Notes: a model not told the origin generated them from the letters alone. 64,000 bases of DNA from Peribacillus simplex (GCF_030123325.1 NZ_CP126106.1:5587001-5651000); one strand, 5' to 3'; numbered from the stretch's first letter, positions 24,920-34,306 are shown. Numbers and translations: made by a program.

Positions 24920-26209
24920 TTAAGAACGTTTTACGCTCGCTGGCCCCTTTTTCATTTCTGACATCTCTTCATCCAGCTTACTGAAAAATTCTTCATTACC
25001 TTTTGTCTGTTTTAGGCGGCGAAGGAATTTCTCCGAGAAATCAGGTGAATCTGACATCGTTTTCCTAATGGCCCATAGTTTATCCAGGCGATCTTTCGGA
25101 ATTAACAATTCTTCTTTACGAGTGCCTGAGCGACGAATATCGATTGCCGGGAAGATGCGTCTTTCGGCAAGGGCACGATCTAAATGCAGCTCCATATTGC
25201 CTGTACCTTTAAATTCTTCATAAATGACATCGTCCATTCTTGAACCCGTATCCACCAATGCTGTAGCTAGGATCGTCAGGCTGCCGCCTTCCTCTATATT
25301 CCTCGCCGCACCGAAAAAGCGTTTTGGGCGGTGGAATGCAGCAGGGTCAATCCCCCCTGACAGCGTACGCCCGCTTGGCGGAATGACAAGGTTGTAAGCA
25401 CGGGCAAGTCGAGTGATGCTGTCCATTAAAATGATGACATCCCGTTTATGCTCCACAAGGCGCATGGCTCGTTCTAATACCAGCTCAGCCACCTTGATAT
25501 GGTTTTCCGGCACTTCATCGAAAGTTGAACTTACCACGTCTCCTGCGACGGAACGTTCAATGTCTGTCACTTCTTCCGGGCGTTCATCGATCAACAGCAC
25601 AATCAATTCCGATTCGGGATGGTTTGTGGTTATCGCATTGGCAATTTCCTTGATGAGCATCGTTTTACCGGCTTTTGGCGGTGCGACAATCAGACCACGC
25701 TGCCCAAAACCGACCGGTGCCAGGACATCCATAATCCTGGTCGATAAGTTCTTCGGTGTCGTTTCCAGTTTAATTTGCCTGTTTGGATACAGCGGTGTTA
25801 AACCTGGAAAGTGGACACGCTCTTTAGCTGATTCCGGATTATCGCCATTGACTGCTTCGACATGCAGCAATCCATAATAGCGCTCGTTTTCTTTAGGAGG
25901 CCTTACCTTACCGGAGACTTTATCTCCATTTCGCAAATCGAACCTGCGGATCTGTGAAGCAGAAATATAAATATCCTCCGAGCTTGGAGAATAATTAATT
26001 GGACGCAGGAAACCGAAGCCCTCTGAAGGTATGATCTCTAAAACGCCCTCCATGAATAGAAGACCATCCTGCTCAGCTTGTGCTTTCAGGATAGCGAAAA
26101 TAAGTTCCTTTTTTGAAAGTTTGCTGTAATAGGAAACTTTATATTCACGGGCGTGCTCATATAGATCCTTTAGTTTCATGTTTTCTAAATTAGAAATAGT
26201 TAAATTCAT
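24920..26209 (-). CDS. rho: Transcription termination factor Rho
   Basis: A hexameric RNA helicase that ends many transcripts, including antisense RNA in Bacillus. 429 residues: an N-terminal Rho-N helix domain, a cold-shock RNA-binding domain (EGFGFLRP, 63-70), and the ATPase with Walker A APPKAGKT (176-183) and the VTDIERSV/ SIEGGSL-type loops. The ATG at 26209 has only a weak GTGGTG ribosome site. A ~215-base leader precedes it. Confidence 0.97.
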   Translation of the reverse strand: MNLTISNLENMKLKDLYEHAREYKVSYYSKLSKKELIFAILKAQAEQDGLLFMEGVLEIIPSEGFGFLRPINYSPSSEDIYISASQIRRFDLRNGDKVSGKVRPPKENERYYGLLHVEAVNGDNPESAKERVHFPGLTPLYPNRQIKLETTPKNLSTRIMDVLAPVGFGQRGLIVAPPKAGKTMLIKEIANAITTNHPESELIVLLIDERPEEVTDIERSVAGDVVSSTFDEVPENHIKVAELVLERAMRLVEHKRDVIILMDSITRLARAYNLVIPPSGRTLSGGIDPAAFHRPKRFFGAARNIEEGGSLTILATALVDTGSRMDDVIYEEFKGTGNMELHLDRALAERRIFPAIDIRRSGTRKEELLIPKDRLDKLWAIRKTMSDSPDFSEKFLRRLKQTKGNEEFFSKLDEEMSEMKKGPASVKRS

Positions 26210-26424
26210 TATGACACCACACTTTTATTAATTAAACGTTTTCACCCATACTGAAAAAGAATTGGTTTGTTAGATGGAAGAAAAACCGCAATCCATGTAC
26301 CCGACCAGAGTTTTCTTAGAAAGGATGATACATTTTTACATGTAAAGAAGAAAATTATTTGAAGGCTTCTTGAAGTTTGGAGTGAAAGGGCAGATTTTAA
26401 ATTATCAATAGTAGACCAAGCTTT

Positions 26425-26453
26425 ATTTTACTTTTTTTATTTTAATTATTCAA
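26425..26453 (-). promoter_or_regulatory. Candidate sigma-A promoter of rho
   Basis: Minus strand: TTGAAT (26453-26448), 17 bases, TAAAAT (26430-26425). The region is A/T-rich, so a chance match is possible. The 318 bases between rho and glpX hold no gene. Confidence 0.4.
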
Positions 26454-26472
26454 CTTAAATTTTTTTAAAGAG

Positions 26473-26499
26473 AAAGCGAGCGATGAAACCGCTCGCTTT
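26473..26499 (-). terminator. Terminator of glpX
   Basis: AAAGCGAGCG (26473-26482) and CGCTCGCTTT (26490-26499) form a 10-bp stem 30 bases after glpX. The U-run is better on the plus strand than on the minus strand, where it is interrupted (UUUCUCUUU). Confidence 0.75.
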
Positions 26500-26527
26500 T
26501 TAAAAGTGATTTTTCTAAAAAACGCTA

Positions 26528-27490
26528 TCAGTCAATCAAACCATTCGGTTTAATCTTAAGACTGTGGCGCCCATCAATGAATCGAACGGTACCAGATTTA
26601 GCACGCATGACCACGGATTGGGTTTCACCGTAATGGCCTTTGAATTGTACACCGCGTAAAAGTTCTCCATCAGTCACACCTGTTGCAGCAAAAATTGCGT
26701 CATCTCCGCGAACAAGGTCTTCCATTCTGAGGACTTTTCCTAAATCAAGGCCCATTTTTACACAGCGTGCCACTTCTTCATCACTATGAGGAACGAGCTT
26801 ACCCTGAATTTCCCCTCCAAGGCATTTCAAGGCAACGGCTGCAATAACTCCCTCTGGAGCTCCGCCAGATCCGAATAGGATATCAACACCGGTAAGATCG
26901 AAGGCCGTATTTATGGCTCCTGCTACATCTCCATCGTTGATCAACTTGATACGTGCGCCCGCCTCACGAAGTTCATGAATGATCTTCGAATGACGATCAC
27001 GGTTCAATACTGTGGCAACCACGTCTTGGATATCTTTATTCTTTGCCTTGGCTACCGCTTTCAGGTTGTCCAATACGGAAGCATTGATATCAATCTGACC
27101 AACAGCCTCTGGTCCGACAGCTATTTTATCCATATACATATCCGGGGCATGAAGCAAGTTCCCCTTATCGGCTATCGCCAATACAGCCAATGCATTCCAG
27201 CCGCCAGATGCAACGATGTTCGTTCCTTCCAAAGGATCGACCGCAACATCCACTAGCGGCCCAAGACCCGTACCAAGTTTTTCGCCAATATAAAGCATTG
27301 GCGCTTCATCCATTTCCCCTTCACCGATTACAACCGTTCCTTGCATGGGAATAGTATTGAAAACATCCCGCATCGCAGTCGTTGCTGCATCATCTGCTTC
27401 GTCTTTCTTTCCTCTTCCCATCCAACGAGCTGAATTCAGTGCCGCCGCCTCTGTTACGCGGACAAGCTCCATCGATAAACTTCTTTCCAT
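26528..27490 (-). CDS. glpX: Class II fructose-1,6-bisphosphatase GlpX
   Basis: Hydrolyses fructose 1,6-bisphosphate to fructose 6-phosphate in gluconeogenesis. 320 residues with the metal-binding motifs GEGEMDEAP (56-64) and DPLEGT (85-90), and the FGSGGAPEGV loop. Its place next to murZ, tal and fba is conserved in bacilli. Confidence 0.96.
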   Translation of the reverse strand: MERSLSMELVRVTEAAALNSARWMGRGKKDEADDAATTAMRDVFNTIPMQGTVVIGEGEMDEAPMLYIGEKLGTGLGPLVDVAVDPLEGTNIVASGGWNALAVLAIADKGNLLHAPDMYMDKIAVGPEAVGQIDINASVLDNLKAVAKAKNKDIQDVVATVLNRDRHSKIIHELREAGARIKLINDGDVAGAINTAFDLTGVDILFGSGGAPEGVIAAVALKCLGGEIQGKLVPHSDEEVARCVKMGLDLGKVLRMEDLVRGDDAIFAATGVTDGELLRGVQFKGHYGETQSVVMRAKSGTVRFIDGRHSLKIKPNGLID

Positions 27491-27589
27491 TTCCGGTTCC
27501 CCCTCATGTACACTAGCATGATTTATTTATATATTAGTATAACACATTATATCATTTATAGTAACACAATGAGGTAACAAGAAAAGGGA

Positions 27590-28873
27590 TCAGCTTTTAA
27601 GCTGCTCCACTTCTTCTTGCGTCATTTCTTCACGCCAAATCGTCGCTCCCAAACCTGAAAGTTTTTCAACAAGATGGCTATATCCGCGATCTATATGTTC
27701 AAGCCCGGTCACTTCCGTAATCCCTTCAGCCATTAAACCGGCAATTACAAGAGCTGCCCCGGCACGTAAATCGCTTGCCTTCACTTTTGCCCCATGAAGT
27801 TGTACAGGACCATCGACGATGGCTGCCCTGCCCTCGACTTTGATCTTCGCATTCATGCGTCGCAGTTCATCAATATGCTTGAATCGTGCCCCATATATCG
27901 TATCTGTCACCATGCTAGAACCGCTTGCTTTTGTTAAGAGGGAAGTGAAAGGTTGCTGAAGATCTGTTGGGAATCCAGGGTAAACCAATGTCTTGATATC
28001 AACGGATTTATATTTTTCTCCCGGTGAGACAAATATCTGGTCATCACCCGCTTCAATATTAATCCCCATTTCCCTTAATTTAGCAGTCAATGACTCCAAA
28101 TGCTGGGGAATGACATTATCGATCAGAATCCCTTCACCAACAGCAGCGGCTAAAATCATGAAAGTACCGGCCTCAATCCGATCCGGTATGATCGTATGCT
28201 TGCACCCATGCAAACTTTCCACACCATCAATCCGAATGATATCCGTTCCTGCACCCTTTATTTTCGCTCCCATATTGGTCAACAGTGTGGCAACATCGAT
28301 GATTTCCGGTTCTTTTGCAGCATTTTCAATCACAGTGCGGCCTTTGGCCAAAACGGCGGCAAGCATGATGTTGATCGTTGCCCCCACACTAACGACATCC
28401 AAATATATGCGTGCTCCACGGAGCTCGTCCGCCCTAAGGTAAATGGCTCCTTGTTCATTCGTCACTTGAGCGCCTAGTGCTTCGAACCCCTTAATATGCT
28501 GATCTATCGGACGGGGTCCTAAATGGCAGCCTCCAGGCAAGCCGATCACTGCCTTTTTGAATTTGCCAAGCATTGCCCCCATCAAATAATAAGAGGCACG
28601 TAACTTCTTGACCCTTCCATTGGGAAGAGGCATTGAAATCATCCTGCTTGGGTTGACTGTCATTTCCCCTTCATCAAAGGATACCTCACCGCCAATTTCC
28701 TCCATCAACGCTTTCAGCATCTGTACATCCGAGATATCAGGCAAGCCTTCAATCGTTACGGGAGAATCCGCTAAAATTGTTGCCGGAATGAGGGCAACCG
28801 CACTATTTTTTGCTCCGCTGACACGAATGCTTCCCTTTAGAGGATAGCCACCGGCAATTTTAAGTTTTTCCAT
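27590..28873 (-). CDS. murZ: UDP-N-acetylglucosamine 1-carboxyvinyltransferase (MurA2/MurZ)
   Basis: First committed step of peptidoglycan synthesis: adds enolpyruvate from PEP to UDP-GlcNAc. The catalytic cysteine is C116 in LPGGCHLGPRP (the fosfomycin target), and K22/N23 in SGAKNSA bind substrate. 427 residues. Neighbours fba and tal mark it as the MurZ (MurA2) paralogue; murAA in B. subtilis lies beside the atp operon, and no such copy is seen here. Confidence 0.95.
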   Translation of the reverse strand: MEKLKIAGGYPLKGSIRVSGAKNSAVALIPATILADSPVTIEGLPDISDVQMLKALMEEIGGEVSFDEGEMTVNPSRMISMPLPNGRVKKLRASYYLMGAMLGKFKKAVIGLPGGCHLGPRPIDQHIKGFEALGAQVTNEQGAIYLRADELRGARIYLDVVSVGATINIMLAAVLAKGRTVIENAAKEPEIIDVATLLTNMGAKIKGAGTDIIRIDGVESLHGCKHTIIPDRIEAGTFMILAAAVGEGILIDNVIPQHLESLTAKLREMGINIEAGDDQIFVSPGEKYKSVDIKTLVYPGFPTDLQQPFTSLLTKASGSSMVTDTIYGARFKHIDELRRMNAKIKVEGRAAIVDGPVQLHGAKVKASDLRAGAALVIAGLMAEGITEVTGLEHIDRGYSHLVEKLSGLGATIWREEMTQEEVEQLKS

Positions 28874-29080
28874 AATAAACTCCCTTCCACGCTAAGCACT
28901 TAGAAGCTACTTTCAAAAGTAATATTTTACCACAGGAAAATTGCATAATCCGACAACATTTACTATCTAGTTCTTTAGTTTACACAAAAGTAGAAAATTC
29001 ATGTAAAAAAAGATAAAAATTTCTAATTTATGTTAATTTTTTTAAAAGGGTGCAATCTATAGCGACTTAGCGGCAAGGCA

Positions 29081-29731
29081 TTATGCTTCAGTACGTGAAT
29101 TCCAATCGTTCAAGAAAGCTTCAATCCCTTTATCCGTTAATGGGTGGTGGAATAATTGCATCAAAACTTTATAAGGGATCGTTGCAATATGTGCCCCTTT
29201 AAGAGCCGCTTCTGTAATATGCATCGGATGGCGGATGGAAGCTGCAATGATCTCAGCGTTGATATCATGGATAGCAAATATGTCAGCAATATCCGAAATT
29301 AAATCCAAACCATTTTGGCCGATGTCGTCCAGGCGTCCTAAAAATGGCGATACATAAGTTGCTCCAGCCCTAGCTGCCAATAAAGCTTGGTTGGCACTGA
29401 AAATAAGCGTGACATTAGTTTTGACGCCTTGTTTCGTAAGTGCTGAAACAGCCTTCAAGCCGTCTGGCGTCATTGGCACTTTAATCGTGATATTAGGTGC
29501 AATTGCAACGAGTTCCTTGGCTTCAGCCATCATTCCTTCGAAATCAAGCGCAATGACTTCAGCAGAAACGGATTCCTTAACAAGGCTTGTGATTTCTTTT
29601 AGCCGGTCATGGAAAGAAACTCCCTTTTCTCTTGCAACAAGGGACGGGTTAGTCGTAACACCTGCTAAAACGCCAAGTTCGTGCGCTTGTTTGATTTCTT
29701 CCATGTTTGCTGTATCTATAAAGAATTTCAT
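29081..29731 (-). CDS. tal: Transaldolase (small, fructose-6-phosphate aldolase-like type)
   Basis: Moves a three-carbon unit between sugar phosphates in the pentose phosphate pathway. The Schiff-base lysine is K84 in NITIKVPMT, and the N-terminal MKFFIDTANMEEIK and GVTTNPSLVAR motifs are typical of the ~215-residue subfamily. The fba/tal/murZ context supports transaldolase over fructose-6-phosphate aldolase. Confidence 0.93.
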   Translation of the reverse strand: MKFFIDTANMEEIKQAHELGVLAGVTTNPSLVAREKGVSFHDRLKEITSLVKESVSAEVIALDFEGMMAEAKELVAIAPNITIKVPMTPDGLKAVSALTKQGVKTNVTLIFSANQALLAARAGATYVSPFLGRLDDIGQNGLDLISDIADIFAIHDINAEIIAASIRHPMHITEAALKGAHIATIPYKVLMQLFHHPLTDKGIEAFLNDWNSRTEA

Positions 29732-29825
29732 AAAATATCCTCCGTATGTAATCGATTTTTTATTTCCCTATATGCCTCTGAATTCTAATTGTTCTAAAAA
29801 TGGAGCCCAGATTCAGCCCTGCATC

Positions 29826-29860
29826 TAAAAGAAACCATTAGGGGGGAGCCCCCCAATGGG
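29826..29860 (-). terminator. Terminator of fba
   Basis: CCATTaGGGGGG and CCCCCCaATGG form a GC-rich stem with a two-base loop (29834-29858); UUUCUUUU follows on the minus strand. Confidence 0.85.
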
Positions 29861-29919
29861 AATATTGCCTTTATCATCTTACATTTATAGGGATGGAACC
29901 CTTATGTTACGTTTCTAAA

Positions 29920-30777
29920 TCATGCTTTGCCGTTTGAACCGAATTCACGAATTTTGCCGATGACAGTTTCTTTAATAGCTTCACGGCCAGGTACCATGAA
30001 TTTACGAGGATCGTACACTTCAGAATCGTTATTCAAAATTTCACGAACCGCTTTTGTGAACACAATTTGATTTTCCGTATTCACATTGATTTTTGATGTT
30101 CCAAGAGAAATCGCTTTTTGGATATCTTTCGTAGGTATGCCTGTACCGCCATGAAGAACAAGAGGTTTGTTCGTTAAATCCCGTACTTCTTCCATTTCTT
30201 TATAGCCAAGGTTAGGTTCACCTTTGTATGGTCCGTGAACGGATCCCAAAGCTGGAGCAAAACAGTCGACATTCGTTTCTTTAACTAACTGTTCACATTC
30301 TTGAGGGTCTGCATATACGACTCCATCAGCGATTACATCATCTTCTTGTCCGCCAACCGTGCCCACTTCCGCTTCAACCGAAACATTCCGTGCGTGAGCG
30401 AATTCGACAACCTTCTTGGTTGTTTCGATATTTTCTTCGATCGGATGATGTGAAGCATCGATCATTACTGAAGTGAATCCGGCTTCGATAGCTTCCTTAC
30501 ATTTATCAAAACTTGAACCATGGTCAAGGTGAATCGCCACAGGAACAGTGATTTTCATGTCTTCCAACAATCCTTGAACCATCATGACAGTCGTTTTAAA
30601 TCCACCCATATGACGGGCAGCACCTTCGGAAACACCAAGGATGACTGGAGATTTTTCTTGTTCTGCAGCAGCTAAAATGGCTTGAGTCCATTCAAGGTTA
30701 TTGATATTGAATTGACCTACTGCATATTTTTCATCAAGGGCTTTATTAAGCATATCTTTCATAGAAACTAAAGGCAT
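29920..30777 (-). CDS. fba: Class II fructose-bisphosphate aldolase
   Basis: A zinc enzyme of glycolysis and gluconeogenesis that splits fructose 1,6-bisphosphate. D85 and H86 in AIHLDHGSSF are the catalytic acid and a zinc ligand; GSVHGPYKGEP and LHGGTG hold the other zinc histidines and the phosphate site. 285 residues. AGGAGG lies before the ATG. Confidence 0.97.
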   Translation of the reverse strand: MPLVSMKDMLNKALDEKYAVGQFNINNLEWTQAILAAAEQEKSPVILGVSEGAARHMGGFKTTVMMVQGLLEDMKITVPVAIHLDHGSSFDKCKEAIEAGFTSVMIDASHHPIEENIETTKKVVEFAHARNVSVEAEVGTVGGQEDDVIADGVVYADPQECEQLVKETNVDCFAPALGSVHGPYKGEPNLGYKEMEEVRDLTNKPLVLHGGTGIPTKDIQKAISLGTSKINVNTENQIVFTKAVREILNNDSEVYDPRKFMVPGREAIKETVIGKIREFGSNGKA

Positions 30778-30868
30778 TTGATTTCCTCCTACAAGTGGAT
30801 GTTATGATTTTTAAAGTTAATTCTTTCTAGATATTCCCTAAAACCAAAGTAGCATACGCTTATAAATC

Positions 30869-30897
30869 AGAATATCTCTCCTCTTTTAGCATATCAA
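30869..30897 (-). promoter_or_regulatory. sigma-A promoter of fba
   Basis: Minus strand: TTGATA (30897-30892), 17 bases, TATTCT (30874-30869), about 95 bases upstream of fba. Confidence 0.6.
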
Positions 30898-30949
30898 TAC
30901 ATCAAAAAAACAGCAACAATTACACTATTCCAAGCCCCAAATTTTATTC

Positions 30950-30987
30950 CAAAAAAACACGGCCCATCTAAAAAAAGATAGCCGCGG
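30950..30987 (-). terminator. Terminator of spo0F
   Basis: CGGC-C-ATCT and AGAT-A-GCCG (about 30960-30984) form a stem with one C-A mismatch; seven U residues follow on the minus strand. Confidence 0.8.
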
Positions 30988-31024
30988 CAATTTCCCCGTC
31001 AATATTATTAAATTTTCAAGACCA

Positions 31025-31396
31025 TTAACTTGATTGAATCGGTAAGTATTCTCGAACGGCCTTTCTAATATCATCAATATCAAACGGCTTTGCAAAGTGT
31101 GTCATTGCCCCTAAATCCTTTGCTTCCTGAATCATATCAAGTTCACCATATGCCGTCATGATTATGACCCGGATGTCCGGATCGACGACCTTCATCCTTT
31201 TCAAGATCTCGATGCCATCCATTCCCGGAATCTTCATATCCAGCAATACAAGATCAGGTGAATGATTATTTAGCACTTCCAAGGCTTGAATGCCATTAGC
31301 CGCTTGAAATGTTTCATACCCTTCTTTATGTAAAACCTCGTTCAATAAAATACGGATCCCGAATTGATCATCAACAATCAATATTTTCCCTGGCAT
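31025..31396 (-). CDS. spo0F: Sporulation phosphorelay response regulator Spo0F
   Basis: Takes phosphate from the sporulation kinases and passes it through Spo0B to Spo0A. 123 residues, receiver domain only. The acidic pocket is D9/D10, the phosphorylated aspartate is D53 in LVLLDMKIPGMDG, and the conserved lysine is in THFAKPFD. It is almost identical in sequence to B. subtilis Spo0F. A sigma-H promoter lies upstream. Confidence 0.98.
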   Translation of the reverse strand: MPGKILIVDDQFGIRILLNEVLHKEGYETFQAANGIQALEVLNNHSPDLVLLDMKIPGMDGIEILKRMKVVDPDIRVIIMTAYGELDMIQEAKDLGAMTHFAKPFDIDDIRKAVREYLPIQSS

Positions 31397-31532
31397 TTTA
31401 TCACCTCTCCCCTTTCCGATTCATCAATAAAATATATTAGCCTATTCGGCCATATTACCCGAAAAAGGGTAGTTACATAGATTGCGTCACTTGAGGTCCA
31501 ACGCATTTATTCCATCATGATTTCTATGTTCT

Positions 31533-31559
31533 ATTCGATAATTGTAACAAAATTCCTGC
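31533..31559 (-). promoter_or_regulatory. sigma-H promoter of spo0F with a possible 0A box
   Basis: Minus strand: GCAGGAATT, 11 bases, ATCGAATAG (GAAT at 31536-31533), fitting the sigma-H consensus RNAGGAWWW-N11/12-RNNGAATWW except for the last base. TATCGAA at 31540-31534 is one base from the Spo0A box TGTCGAA. B. subtilis spo0F is likewise controlled by sigma-H and Spo0A. Confidence 0.7.
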
Positions 31560-31594
31560 TATATGGCTAAAAGGAATTTTAATTTTTTTGTTTT

Positions 31595-31601
31595 TTCGAC
31601 C
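31595..31601. promoter_or_regulatory. Possible Spo0A box upstream of spo0F
   Basis: TTCGACC on the plus strand (GGTCGAA on the minus) differs by one base from TGTCGAA, about 60-70 bases upstream of the expected spo0F start. Short, so it could be chance. Confidence 0.35.
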
Positions 31602-31705
31602 GATTTAGTAAATTCAGCCTTTCCGGACCAAAAGCCCTGAAACCTGTCAATGCAAAGGAAAGTCCTTTATAATAAGTATATTATTTTTTAAAGGAGTCCC
31701 GGATC

Positions 31706-32236
31706 ATGTTAAAAATTTTCTCGACACAGATAAGCGGTTTATTTAAAAAGATGATTGAAAATGAGGCCTTTGAAATGGAGGATGCCGGACGCCTGCTCGC
31801 TCAGGCTGCGGTTGGGGACGGTTCTGTGTTCATTCACGGTTTTGGTGAAATGCAGGGCGTCACTGCCGAGGCTTTGAATGGGGCAGAACCCTTTCCCAAA
31901 GCAAAAACATATGAATTAGGGGAAACCATTTCCAGGGAAGATCGATTTCTTATATTCAGCCGCCATTCGGACGATTCGGAAGCATTGATGCTGGCAAAAC
32001 AACTCAAGGAAAAAGATATACCATTTGTTGCAGTTTCTACATCCGTCCCTTCTGAGGAAGATTCTCTTTTGGAGTTGGCTGACGTTCATATTGATTTACG
32101 CATCCAACGGGGATTGATTCCCGACGAAACTGGAAATCGATATGGGTACCCTACCCTCATTGCCGCTCTTTTCGCTTATTATGGGATTAAATTCACTCTT
32201 GAAGAAATCATAAAAGAATATGAAGATGAAGAATGA
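31706..32236 (+). CDS. ywjG: DUF2529 family protein YwjG
   Basis: A conserved Bacillaceae protein of unknown function, 176 residues, divergent from spo0F and convergent with pyrG as in B. subtilis. Residues 30-130 resemble a SIS-like alpha/beta fold (GDGSVFIHGFGEM, DRFLIFSRHSDDSEA, IPFVAVSTSVPSEED). AAGGAG lies before the ATG, and a TATAAT at 31668-31673 may be its -10 box. Confidence 0.9.
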   Translation: MLKIFSTQISGLFKKMIENEAFEMEDAGRLLAQAAVGDGSVFIHGFGEMQGVTAEALNGAEPFPKAKTYELGETISREDRFLIFSRHSDDSEALMLAKQLKEKDIPFVAVSTSVPSEEDSLLELADVHIDLRIQRGLIPDETGNRYGYPTLIAALFAYYGIKFTLEEIIKEYEDEE

Positions 32237-32254
32237 TATCTTCATCCTAAACAA

Positions 32255-32282
32255 AAAAAACAGCCACATGGGCTGTTTTTTT
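32255..32282. terminator. Bidirectional terminator between ywjG and pyrG
   Basis: AAAAACAGCC and GGCTGTTTTT (32256-32280) form a 10-bp stem with an ACATG loop and A/U runs on both sides, serving the two convergent genes. Confidence 0.9.
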
Positions 32283-32287
32283 ATTTA

Positions 32288-33895
32288 TTAAAGATTTTTG
32301 CCGTACTTTAATGACATACCGACAAAGTCACGGAATAGCGGCTGTGGACGGTTAGGACGTGACGTGAATTCCGGATGGAATTGAGATGCCACAAACCAAG
32401 GATGATCTTTTAGTTCAACGATTTCAACTAGACGACCATCTGGACTTGTACCTGAGAACACGAATCCTGCCTCTTCCATAGCTTGACGATAGTGGTTATT
32501 GAATTCATAACGGTGACGGTGACGTTCATAAACAACCTCGTCATTATACGCTTCATATGCTTTAGTTCCTTCGATAAGCTTACATGGATACAGACCAAGA
32601 CGCAGTGTTCCGCCTAAGTCTTCTACATCCTTCTGCTCAGGAAGAAGATCGATGATCGGATCTGGAGTATCTTCTTTAATTTCAGCTGAATGCGCTTCTG
32701 GCAATCCCAGGACGTTGCGTGCATACTCAATGGACGCCAGCTGCATGCCTAAGCAAATTCCGAAGAATGGTTTTTTTGTCGTGCGGGCAAATTCGGTCGC
32801 TGCAATTTTCCCTTCAATTCCACGATCTCCAAATCCGCCAGGGACAAGGATTCCATCTGCATCTTGAAGAAGTTCAGCAACATTTTCTTTAGTTACGTCT
32901 TCGGAATTCACCCAGTCGATTTCAACATCTGCATCAAATGCGTAACCAGCATGCTTAAGTGCTTCCACTACAGAAAGATAGGCATCTTGCAATTCAACAT
33001 ATTTTCCGACTAAGGCGATTTTCGTTTTCTTCGATAAAGAAGTAACCTTTTTGACTAGTTCCTTCCAATCTTCCATGTCCGCTTCGCCACAGTCCAATTG
33101 CAAGTGATCACAAACGATTTGGTCCATATTTTGTGCTTGAAGCGCAAGAGGGATGGAGTAAAGCGTATCCGCATCAAGACATTCGATAACAGAATTTTTA
33201 TCGATATCGCAGAATAAAGCGATTTTATCCTTCATATCTTGTGAAATCGGGCTTTCTGTACGTGCAACGATGATATTTGGCTGAATGCCCAGACTGCGTA
33301 ATTCTTTTACACTATGCTGTGTCGGTTTTGTTTTCATTTCACCAGCAGCTTTGATGTAAGGAACCAATGTACAATGGATATACATAACATTATTGATGCC
33401 GATATCACTCTTGATTTGGCGAATCGCTTCAAGGAATGGAAGAGACTCGATATCCCCAACAGTACCGCCAATTTCAGTGATGACTATATCGGCATTCGTT
33501 TCATTACCTGAACGGAAAACGCGTTCTTTAATTTCATTCGTGATATGGGGAATGACTTGGACCGTTCCACCCAGATAATCGCCACGGCGTTCTTTCCTCA
33601 GGACGGTTGAATAAATTCTTCCTGTAGTCACATTGCTGTGTTTACCAAGGTTGATATCAATGAAACGCTCATAGTGCCCCAAATCCAAATCCGTTTCAGC
33701 ACCATCATCCGTTACAAACACTTCACCATGTTGATATGGACTCATCGTACCAGGATCCAAGTTGATATAAGGGTCAAACTTCTGGATCGTAACATTCAAT
33801 CCCCTATTTTTTAATAATCTACCTAAAGAAGCGGCCGTTATCCCTTTTCCCAAGGAAGAAACTACTCCACCTGTCACAAAAATATATTTTGTCAT
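32288..33895 (-). CDS. pyrG: CTP synthase
   Basis: Makes CTP from UTP, ATP and glutamine. 535 residues from the ATG at 33895 (MTKYIFVTGGVVSSLGKG), which has AGGAGG 7 bases upstream; the longer upstream reading has no support. The synthase domain is N-terminal; the glutamine amidotransferase domain has the nucleophile cysteine in FFGICLGMQLA and a C-terminal HPEF. Controlled by an attenuator (separate entry). Confidence 0.98.
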   Translation of the reverse strand: MTKYIFVTGGVVSSLGKGITAASLGRLLKNRGLNVTIQKFDPYINLDPGTMSPYQHGEVFVTDDGAETDLDLGHYERFIDINLGKHSNVTTGRIYSTVLRKERRGDYLGGTVQVIPHITNEIKERVFRSGNETNADIVITEIGGTVGDIESLPFLEAIRQIKSDIGINNVMYIHCTLVPYIKAAGEMKTKPTQHSVKELRSLGIQPNIIVARTESPISQDMKDKIALFCDIDKNSVIECLDADTLYSIPLALQAQNMDQIVCDHLQLDCGEADMEDWKELVKKVTSLSKKTKIALVGKYVELQDAYLSVVEALKHAGYAFDADVEIDWVNSEDVTKENVAELLQDADGILVPGGFGDRGIEGKIAATEFARTTKKPFFGICLGMQLASIEYARNVLGLPEAHSAEIKEDTPDPIIDLLPEQKDVEDLGGTLRLGLYPCKLIEGTKAYEAYNDEVVYERHRHRYEFNNHYRQAMEEAGFVFSGTSPDGRLVEIVELKDHPWFVASQFHPEFTSRPNRPQPLFRDFVGMSLKYGKNL

Positions 33896-34154
33896 CTTAT
33901 ATCCTCCTATAGAATGTTTTCTTCCAATTCTGTTCTCCACATCATTAAATCGGAACCTGAATCGAATCTTTCGCCACATGGGCGGTTAAAAGCTATAAAA
34001 CGCAAACCAGTACAAACCATTAATCACTTAAAGGTCTTTAGTGAGAGTCATGCAGGATACATGAACAAGAATAAATTTCCTTAAATGACGTAAACATAAA
34101 TATGTTCTCTATAGTTTTTACAATTCTACGAGAAATCATTTTTAAAAATAAAAA

Positions 34155-34182
34155 AATGATGTCATTTATTCATTCCATCATT
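34155..34182 (-). other. A/T-rich hairpin after the pyrG attenuator
   Basis: AATGATG (34155-34161) and CATCATT (34176-34182) form a 7-bp stem, followed on the minus strand by a U-rich run. It could act as a second, weak terminator in the long (~365-base) pyrG leader. The rest of the leader down to 33896 holds nothing I recognise. Confidence 0.35.
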
Positions 34183-34193
34183 AAAAACAAAAA

Positions 34194-34260
34194 CGCTCCT
34201 CTTACAAAAAAAGTAAGGGAGCGATATAATTTAATCATTGTGTCCTTTTTTAAGGAGCCC
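34194..34260 (-). promoter_or_regulatory. pyrG leader: CTP-sensing attenuator (reiterative G type)
   Basis: The predicted transcript starts GGGCUCC at 34260. A terminator stem (CGCUCCCUUAC, 34223-34213, with GUAAGAGGAGCG, 34205-34194) and a U-run follow. In B. subtilis, low CTP makes RNA polymerase stall at the first C and add extra G residues, which then pair with the C/U-rich 5' arm and stop the terminator forming. Every element needed is here: the GGGC start, the CUCCCUU arm and the terminator. Confidence 0.85.
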
Positions 34261-34267
34261 AAAAATG

Positions 34268-34296
34268 ATTCTACAAATTTCGCCTCAAAAAGTCAA
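34268..34296 (-). promoter_or_regulatory. sigma-A promoter of pyrG
   Basis: Minus strand: TTGACT, 17 bases, TAGAAT, then seven bases to GGGCTCC. It lies just downstream of the rpoE stop codon. Confidence 0.85.
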
Positions 34297-34306
34297 GGGC
34301 GATTAT

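Noticed and set aside
25413..25877. 154-codon plus-strand ORF inside rho
   Set aside because: Antisense shadow of a strongly conserved gene; no ribosome site.
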